A DNA stretch of 56,106 bases, taken from NCBI RefSeq assembly GCF_001083785.1, contig NZ_LAVL01000045.1:29105-85210 (forward strand), given 5' to 3'. This stretch comes from Nonomuraea sp. SBT364. Its GTDB lineage: Bacteria; Actinomycetota; Actinomycetes; Streptosporangiales; Streptosporangiaceae. This document shows, piece after piece, positions 51,229 through 56,106 of this stretch; position 1 is the first letter of the stretch, and each line of letters starts with the position of its first letter. The position numbers were made by a program, and so were the translations under genes. The notes beneath the pieces were generated by a model, which was given only the letters and a program-made list of their open reading frames with translations, made no database searches and was not told where the DNA came from.

Positions 51229-51267
51229 GCCTGCCCTGCGAACAATCCCGGCTGCGGCGCGGGGTAA
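51181..51267 (+). CDS. Putative RiPP precursor peptide 3
   Basis: A 28-codon gene, MQIIEIRELDRVETTQ followed by ACPANNPGCGAG. It has the same GGAAGGGGGTG ribosome site as peptide 2, at the same spacing. The core has two Cys and ends Gly-Ala-Gly. The C-terminal Gly is notable because E1/ThiF-type enzymes activate peptide C-termini (often Gly in ubiquitin-like partners, Asn in MccB substrates). The ThiF-type gene begins 84 bp downstream, so the whole set is probably one transcript. Confidence 0.75.
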   Translation: MQIIEIRELDRVETTQACPANNPGCGAG

Positions 51268-51351
51268 CCCGTGAGCGGCGCATGAAGGGGGGCGGGCCAG
51301 GCGAGACGCAGGGCCCGCCCCGGCACCCGCTGATGAGCAGAGGAGATTCAG

Positions 51352-52437
51352 GTGAGGCTTCCCCGTGTCAAGGCCCCGCATCGGCCGCATCGGCTCGCCG
51401 ACGGCCGGGTGCGCCTCGGCGGCACGGTTTACAAGATCGCGGTCGAGCTGAAGGACCCGGACGGCTGGATCTGGGCCATGTTGGAGCTCATGGACGGCAC
51501 AAGATCGCCTGACGACATCGCGGCGACCCTGGCTGACCGCTTCCCCCGGTTCGGCGAGCACGAGCTGCTGGACGGCCTCCGGCAGCTGATCGGCACCGGC
51601 TACGTCGAAGACGCCGCGGAGCCGCCACCGGACGGCCTCACGCCGCGTGAGCAGGACAGATACAGCCGGAGCACACAGCTCTACCAGTGGATGAACCTGA
51701 ACCCCGGCGAGCCCAACTGGCTCCCGCAACAGCGGCTGCGCACCGCCGCCGCGGTCGTCGTCGGCGTGGGCGGCACCGGGGGCGCGGCCGCGCTGGCTCT
51801 GGCCATGTCGGGCGTGGGCCGGATCCACTGCGTGGAACCCGACGTGGTGGAGCTCTCCAACCTGAACCGGCAGGTTCTGTACACCGAGCACGACATCGGG
51901 CGGCCCAAGGTCGAAGCCGCCGTGGAACGCCTGCGCGCGCACAACTCCGACATCCAGCTCTCCGGGGAGCGGCGCGAGGTTCTGGGACCGGACGATCTCG
52001 TGGAGCTCGGCGAGGGGTACGACCTCCTCGTACTGGCCGGTGACCGCCCGCTGGAGATCCGGGGATGGGCGAACCAGGCGGCGCTCAAACTGGGAATCCC
52101 CTGGGTCTACGGGGGCTACCACGGCCCCCAGATCACCGCGGGCGCCTTCCGCCCGGGGCAGGGGCCCTGCTACGAGTGCGTACGTCTGAGCGACCGGGAC
52201 CGCCACCCCGTCGTCGACCAGGACGAGCCGGTACCCCCTTCGCATCCGGCCAACGCGATCTCCGCGGTGATGTCCGGGACCCTGCTCGCCCATGCCGCGA
52301 TGGCGCTCATCACCGGCGCGCCGAAGCTGCCGGTCAACTGCGTCTACGGGATGAACCTGGTCGCCCCCGACCACAGCTTCGTCATCACGGCCGAGGCACC
52401 GCGTCCGGACTGCACGCACTGCGGAGCCGGCGGATGA
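51352..52437 (+). CDS. RRE-fused E1/ThiF-type adenylating enzyme
   Basis: This 361-residue protein has an N-terminal winged-helix PqqD/RRE-like domain (about 10-90: HRLADGRVRLGGTVYKIAVE, ELLDGLRQLIGTGYVED) and an E1-like domain (about 115-361). The ATP-binding glycine loop GVGGTGG lies at 138-144 and ELSNLNRQVLY carries the conserved Asn/Arg residues. Four Cys (273/276 CYEC, 354/357 CTHC) form the structural zinc site. E1-like enzymes adenylate a C-terminal carboxylate; MccB and PaaA act this way on short peptides. GTG 51352 follows AGGAGA. No YcaO partner is nearby, so an MccB-like role is more likely than azoline formation. Confidence 0.85.
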   Translation: MRLPRVKAPHRPHRLADGRVRLGGTVYKIAVELKDPDGWIWAMLELMDGTRSPDDIAATLADRFPRFGEHELLDGLRQLIGTGYVEDAAEPPPDGLTPREQDRYSRSTQLYQWMNLNPGEPNWLPQQRLRTAAAVVVGVGGTGGAAALALAMSGVGRIHCVEPDVVELSNLNRQVLYTEHDIGRPKVEAAVERLRAHNSDIQLSGERREVLGPDDLVELGEGYDLLVLAGDRPLEIRGWANQAALKLGIPWVYGGYHGPQITAGAFRPGQGPCYECVRLSDRDRHPVVDQDEPVPPSHPANAISAVMSGTLLAHAAMALITGAPKLPVNCVYGMNLVAPDHSFVITAEAPRPDCTHCGAGG

Positions 52438-53639
52438 GGGCCGTTCCCTCGGACGCCTCGGTGCGCCTCCATCAGCTGGCGGTGCGCCAGGAAGGCGACG
52501 AGTGGATCGTCGGCCGGGTGGACACCGGGGTGTTCGTCGCGCTTCCCGAGGTCGGGGTGCGGGTCATCGAGATGCTGACCGACGGGATGAGTGTCGAGGG
52601 CGTCGCGGAGGCGCTGGAGGCCAGACATGGTGAGCCGGTCGACGTGTCCGGGTTCGTCGGAAGCCTGAAGAGGCTGGGATTCGTCGCCGCCGATCACGAG
52701 GACGCGCCGGAGGTCCAGGCGCCGAGCCGTTCGTCGTTCGACCGGGTGGCGCCCCGGCACGTGCGCTGGCTCCTGCATCCCGCGCTCGGCTGGGGCGTGC
52801 TGTCCCTCCTGGTCGGCTGCGCGGTGCTGATGGCCGCGGGCGTGGCCAGGATCCCCACCGCGACGGAGATCATCTGGTCGCCGTGGAGCAGCCTGGTCGT
52901 TCTCTCGCAGGCGCTCCTCGCCTGGTCGGTGATCTTCCTGCACGAGCTCGGGCACCTCCTGACCGCGCGCGCCGCGGGCGTGCCCGGCCGGATCTCGCTG
53001 GGGACCAGGTTGCAGTTCCTGGTCGCGCAGACCGACGTGAGCGGCATCTGGGCCGCCTCCCGCCGGACGCGGATGACCGTCTACCTCTCGGGGATGGCGA
53101 TCAACGGCGTGCTCGGCGTCGTCGGGCTCGCCCTGTACAACGTCAGTGATCCGGGGCCGCTCCACGTCTTCGCGGCTACGCTCTACATCACCCAGGTGCT
53201 GATGCTCGGCACCCAGTTCATGTTCTTCATGCGGACGGACATCTACTTCGTGGTGCAGGATCTGGCCCGCTGCCGGAACCTCTACGGCGACGCGTCCGCG
53301 TATGTCCGTCACGTCCTCGGGGCGGTGGTCCGCAGGGGCGGGGCGGACCCGAGCCGGGCGCTGCCGGCGCGCGAGCGGCGGGCGGTGCGGCTCTATGCCG
53401 CCTTCGTCGTTCCCGGTACGGCGGTGTGCCTGGGGGTCTTTCTCTTCGTCACGCTGCCGATCGCCGTCGGCATGATCGAGCAGACCTACGGGAATCTCCG
53501 GCATGCGACATCTGCCGCGGACGTCGCCGACGCGCTCACGATGATCGCCGTATTCGGGTTCTTCCAGTTCCTGTGGGTGCGGACCTGGTGGGCTCGTCAC
53601 GGGCGCCGGGTGCGGGCGTTCCTCGGCCGGGTCGGTTAG
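52434..53639 (+). CDS. PqqD-like-domain M50 membrane metalloprotease
   Basis: This 401-residue protein has an N-terminal PqqD-like domain (about 8-85: VGRVDTGVFVALPEVGVRVIEML) that could recognise a leader. It is followed by about six membrane helices. The zinc motif His170-Glu-Leu-Gly-His174 lies in a helix (AWSVIFLHELGHLLTARAAG), and the distal Asp-bearing segment MRTDIYFVVQDLARCRNLYGD matches M50 peptide-maturation proteases. The ATG overlaps the ThiF-type stop (ATGA), and the start 123 codons upstream is shadow. It probably trims or exports the modified peptides. Confidence 0.87.
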   Translation: MRAVPSDASVRLHQLAVRQEGDEWIVGRVDTGVFVALPEVGVRVIEMLTDGMSVEGVAEALEARHGEPVDVSGFVGSLKRLGFVAADHEDAPEVQAPSRSSFDRVAPRHVRWLLHPALGWGVLSLLVGCAVLMAAGVARIPTATEIIWSPWSSLVVLSQALLAWSVIFLHELGHLLTARAAGVPGRISLGTRLQFLVAQTDVSGIWAASRRTRMTVYLSGMAINGVLGVVGLALYNVSDPGPLHVFAATLYITQVLMLGTQFMFFMRTDIYFVVQDLARCRNLYGDASAYVRHVLGAVVRRGGADPSRALPARERRAVRLYAAFVVPGTAVCLGVFLFVTLPIAVGMIEQTYGNLRHATSAADVADALTMIAVFGFFQFLWVRTWWARHGRRVRAFLGRVG

Positions 53640-53807
53640 GCGGACGATCGCCGACCTTCTGTCGAAATCCTGCTTTGTCGGGTGTTTGCCTGACATGCTC
53701 GTGGTTTGGGTGACCTTAGGCTTATGACCTGCCATGCCTGGAGAACGGGCACGTGCGCCGCCGAGGGTTGCGCCGAAACATCGCTGGTCTGTCCGAGAGG
53801 TCGCTGA

Positions 53808-55418
53808 GTGTCCACGCCCTTCCCGCCGTCCCCCGGACCGATGCCCGCCCGGCCGCCGGGCGCCGGAGCGCACCGAGCACCCGGGCCACAGCCCGGATGG
53901 CAGCCCGGCGGTCCGCCGCCGAACTCCCAGGGCGGCCCCGGAGCGCCGTGGCCTCCCCAGCAAGGTCCAGGAGGCCCGCACGGACCGTACGGTCCGGGAG
54001 GACCAGGGGGACCAGGACCAGGAGGGCCTGGGCCTGGCGGGCAGTGGCCGCCTCCGCAACGGCGTAAGAGTGGCGGCAAGGGGCCGCTGATCGCGATCCT
54101 GGCCGTGGTGGGCGTGGTCGTCCTGATCGGCGCGGTGGCCGGGGGCTGGCTGCTGCTCCGCCAGGGGGGCGGCGGCGAGCCCCGGCCGAAGCTGAGCGCC
54201 ATCGGCGACCCGCGCGAACCGGTCCGGTCGCCGGTCGCCAAGGCGGTGAAGCTGCGGCCGATCAGCGGCGACCAGCTCTGCGCCGCCATCCCGGACGCGC
54301 TGCGCAAGAGCATGGTCACCGACGGCAGGTACGGCGGCAGGGACGCGGCCACGGCGGCGGCCACCGAGAGCGAGAAGCGGGCGAGCTGCTCGTGGAGCAA
54401 CAGCAAGATGGACGTCGGCAACGGCGTCATCGGCTATCGCCACCTGAGCATCAGCGTCGAGGCCAAGAGCTCTGAGAGCCGGGACGCGCTCACGTACGCC
54501 AAGGAGCGCTTCGCCGACGACAAGGAATCGGCCGTGCGGCGGGTGAACGTGCGGGACGGCAAGCGGGTCGACGGCAAGACCTCCGGCTCGTCGTTCGGCG
54601 AGATCAAGGAGCTGCAGTACGGCGACGCGTCGTACAGCCAGTCGTCGATCGGGCACAGCGGTCTGAAAGCCGTGGTGAGGGTCCTGCAGGGGCCGTGGCT
54701 GATCGAGATCGAGTACGGCGGCGACAACCGGACCGGGAACAAGTACCCCGGCGGTGACGAGGTGCGGGCCGCGGCGAACAAGGTGGCCGAGCGCATCGCC
54801 GCGGAGATGGCCAAGGACGCCGGCAAGGTGAAGCTCACCGGCCCGTGCGCGATCCTGGCCGCCCGCGACATCGAGGCGGCGTTCTTCCCGGCCGTCGAGG
54901 GGCCGTCCGTCGGCGGCAACGACGGCAGGATCAAGCAGACCGGCTGCACCTGGAACATCACCGAGGCGGTGGAGCACGAGCCCGGGCAGGAGTACACCGC
55001 CCGGGGCGGCCGGCTGAACGTGCACGTGACCGACTGGGGCGGCGGCGACAGCGGATCGGCGTTCCAGTTCGACAGGGACGCCAAGAAGTACGACCGCTAC
55101 CGCGCCCAGGGCGGCATCGGCAACGAGGTCAGCCACACCACCTACGAGCCCCGCCAGCAGATCGCCGGGCTGGGCGACAAGGCGTTCGCGGTGATCTCCG
55201 CCACGACCGACCCGAGGGAGCCGGAGAGGCCGCCCCGGATGGAGCTCCTGATCAAGGTGCTGGCCGGTGACCGGACGGTCGAGTTCACCTTCAGGGGGAC
55301 GACGACCGGTGGCGGCATCGTCGGCGCCGACGGCTACCAGGCACCGGCCTTCGACCCTTCGACGGCGCGCGAGGGGCTGGAGAAGCTGGCCAAGTCCTTC
55401 ATGAGCGGCCTTCAGTGA
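53808..55418 (+). CDS. Membrane-anchored protein with two DUF3558-like domains
   Basis: This 536-residue protein has a cytoplasmic Pro/Gly-rich N-terminus (about 1-90, with GPGGPGGPGPGGPGPGG), one helix (about 93-118: LIAILAVVGVVVLIGAVAGGWLLL), then two extracellular DUF3558-like domains starting near DQLCAAIPDALRKSM and GPCAILAARDIEAAFFP, each with a Cys pair. GTG 53808 follows GAGAGG. Domain naming rests on the paired-Cys pattern and is tentative. It may be an envelope protein sensing or binding a ligand. Its end overlaps the convergent FtsX-domain gene by 20 bp. Confidence 0.75.
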   Translation: MSTPFPPSPGPMPARPPGAGAHRAPGPQPGWQPGGPPPNSQGGPGAPWPPQQGPGGPHGPYGPGGPGGPGPGGPGPGGQWPPPQRRKSGGKGPLIAILAVVGVVVLIGAVAGGWLLLRQGGGGEPRPKLSAIGDPREPVRSPVAKAVKLRPISGDQLCAAIPDALRKSMVTDGRYGGRDAATAAATESEKRASCSWSNSKMDVGNGVIGYRHLSISVEAKSSESRDALTYAKERFADDKESAVRRVNVRDGKRVDGKTSGSSFGEIKELQYGDASYSQSSIGHSGLKAVVRVLQGPWLIEIEYGGDNRTGNKYPGGDEVRAAANKVAERIAAEMAKDAGKVKLTGPCAILAARDIEAAFFPAVEGPSVGGNDGRIKQTGCTWNITEAVEHEPGQEYTARGGRLNVHVTDWGGGDSGSAFQFDRDAKKYDRYRAQGGIGNEVSHTTYEPRQQIAGLGDKAFAVISATTDPREPERPPRMELLIKVLAGDRTVEFTFRGTTTGGGIVGADGYQAPAFDPSTAREGLEKLAKSFMSGLQ

Positions 55419-56106
55419 CCGGTGTCCATGGCCGGTGATGGGTGACGACGCCGACCCCGGGGAGCGCCTTCACCGTGCGCCTGACCTGATCGGCGACGCC
55501 GGGGTCGTCGAGGACGACGTGGAAGTACTCGGGGAGGGTGACGCCCATGTCCTCGAGAAGCACCCCGTTGACGTTCTTGGTCGCGTGCTCGCTGCTCTCC
55601 AGGTAGATGGTGCCCACGCCGTCGATGGCCTGGAGGGCTTCGTAGACAGCGGCCTTCTCCTGGGGGGTGGTGGTGCGGCCCTTGCATCTGTCCTCCTCCC
55701 GGAAGGACGCCAGGCAGAGGCTGATGCCGAGGTCGGCTTTGCCGGCCCAGAAGGACGTCCCGAGAACCCGCGCCGCCGCCACGCCGCGTAGCGCCTCCAG
55801 TTCACCGGTCCGCATGCCACCTGGGGTGGAGAGGTCCGCTTTGAACGACTCCGGCATGTCCTCCTGGCGGGTCGTCCGGAGCAAGTTGTCGTTGTCGGTA
55901 GTCTCCGTGAAGATCCGGAATGCCTCCTCCCTGGGTTCGAAGCGGACCCTGGACACCCCGGGAATGCCCCGGAGGGTCTGTTCGATCGCGCGGAGCTCCG
56001 CCTCCCCGGCGGGGCCCTTCTCGCACCTCTCCAGGGCGGCATCGGGCGAGCACAGATACACCGACACGGTGCCGGTCGTGGGCCAGGGGCCTTCGGGGGG
56101 TGGGAG
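55399..56106 (-). CDS. Protein with two FtsX-type extracellular domains (partial)
   Basis: The frame is open to the window edge; the start lies outside. The visible ~235 residues contain two copies of the FtsX extracellular domain. The first is TGTVSVYLCSPDAALERCEKG through IPGVSRVRFEPREEAFRIF and DMPESFKADL. The second is DLGISLCLASFREEDRC through IDGVGTIYLESSEHA and LPEYFHVVLDD. Each has a Cys pair. No membrane helix follows the second domain, unlike true FtsX, so it is probably a secreted or N-terminally anchored protein. It could titrate or mimic the hydrolase-recruiting face of FtsX. Confidence 0.8.
   Translation of the reverse strand, partial: LPPPEGPWPTTGTVSVYLCSPDAALERCEKGPAGEAELRAIEQTLRGIPGVSRVRFEPREEAFRIFTETTDNDNLLRTTRQEDMPESFKADLSTPGGMRTGELEALRGVAAARVLGTSFWAGKADLGISLCLASFREEDRCKGRTTTPQEKAAVYEALQAIDGVGTIYLESSEHATKNVNGVLLEDMGVTLPEYFHVVLDDPGVADQVRRTVKALPGVGVVTHHRPWTPVTEGRS

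Noticed and set aside
52344..55136. 930-codon antisense ORF over the M50 and DUF3558-like genes
   Set aside because: Shadow frame of two genes with clear domains.
50683..56106. Integrase, insertion sequence or att repeat marking an island after ssrA
   Set aside because: None visible; the island idea therefore rests on location only.

Overview
This is high-GC, actinomycete DNA. Gene content and order (lpqB-like end, comF, hpf, secA; prfB, ftsE, ftsX, smpB, ssrA; a DasR-type GlcNAc PTS; NAD-glutamate dehydrogenase; a tmRNA tag starting ANSKR) point to a Streptosporangiales-like organism such as Nonomuraea. That genus is an inference from gene order and protein style. Most of the window is chromosomal core, with accessory insertions.

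Region by region. 1-9.8 kb: end of a probable LpqB lipoprotein, a ComF-like phosphoribosyltransferase whose N-terminus looks frame-disrupted, long-form hibernation factor HPF behind a ~380-nt leader, a NarL-type response regulator, a small lipoprotein, a STAS protein, an AlkZ/YcaQ-like winged-helix protein, SecA and an Rv3235-like protein. 9.9-18.6 kb: a self-contained N-acetylglucosamine module. It has a DasR-like repressor with two EIIC permeases on the minus strand, a 22-bp dre-like palindrome in the divergent promoter, then an SIS deaminase, EIIB, EIIA, HPr, enzyme I and a NagZ-type GH3 lipoprotein on the plus strand. A lone atpB lies tail-to-tail with nagZ. 19.5-22.1 kb: three HAD-family proteins (one with an altered nucleophile and an apparent ATC start) and a DUF6912-like protein. 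22.2-25.6 kb: a class B penicillin-binding protein divergent from a LysR regulator that overlaps a class-A-beta-lactamase-like gene.

25.7-36.1 kb: acetoacetyl-CoA synthetase, a reductase/dehydrogenase pair divergent from an AraC regulator, a GNAT acetyltransferase, a NuoF-ferredoxin fusion with a haem-type membrane partner, a DUF4142/DUF1996 pair and an ECF sigma factor with a minimal anti-sigma factor. 36.2-44.5 kb: tryptophan 2,3-dioxygenase, the 1621-aa NAD-glutamate dehydrogenase, a VOC-AraC-VOC operon and a lipoprotein. 44.5-50.8 kb: prfB, ftsE, ftsX, smpB, a catalytically degenerate PBP-like lipoprotein, and ssrA (tmRNA) with its terminator.

50.9-53.6 kb holds the most interesting system. 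Immediately downstream of ssrA are three tandem micro-genes (23, 24 and 28 codons). They share a leader-like N-terminus (MQI..xRELDRVETT) and have divergent Cys/Gly-rich C-termini. They are followed by an E1/ThiF-type adenylating enzyme with an N-terminal PqqD/RRE-like domain, and by a PqqD-like-domain M50 membrane metalloprotease translationally coupled to it. This looks like a compact, probably undescribed RiPP (ribosomally made, modified peptide) locus. The window ends with a two-domain DUF3558-like membrane-anchored protein and, at the edge, a protein with two FtsX-type extracellular domains.
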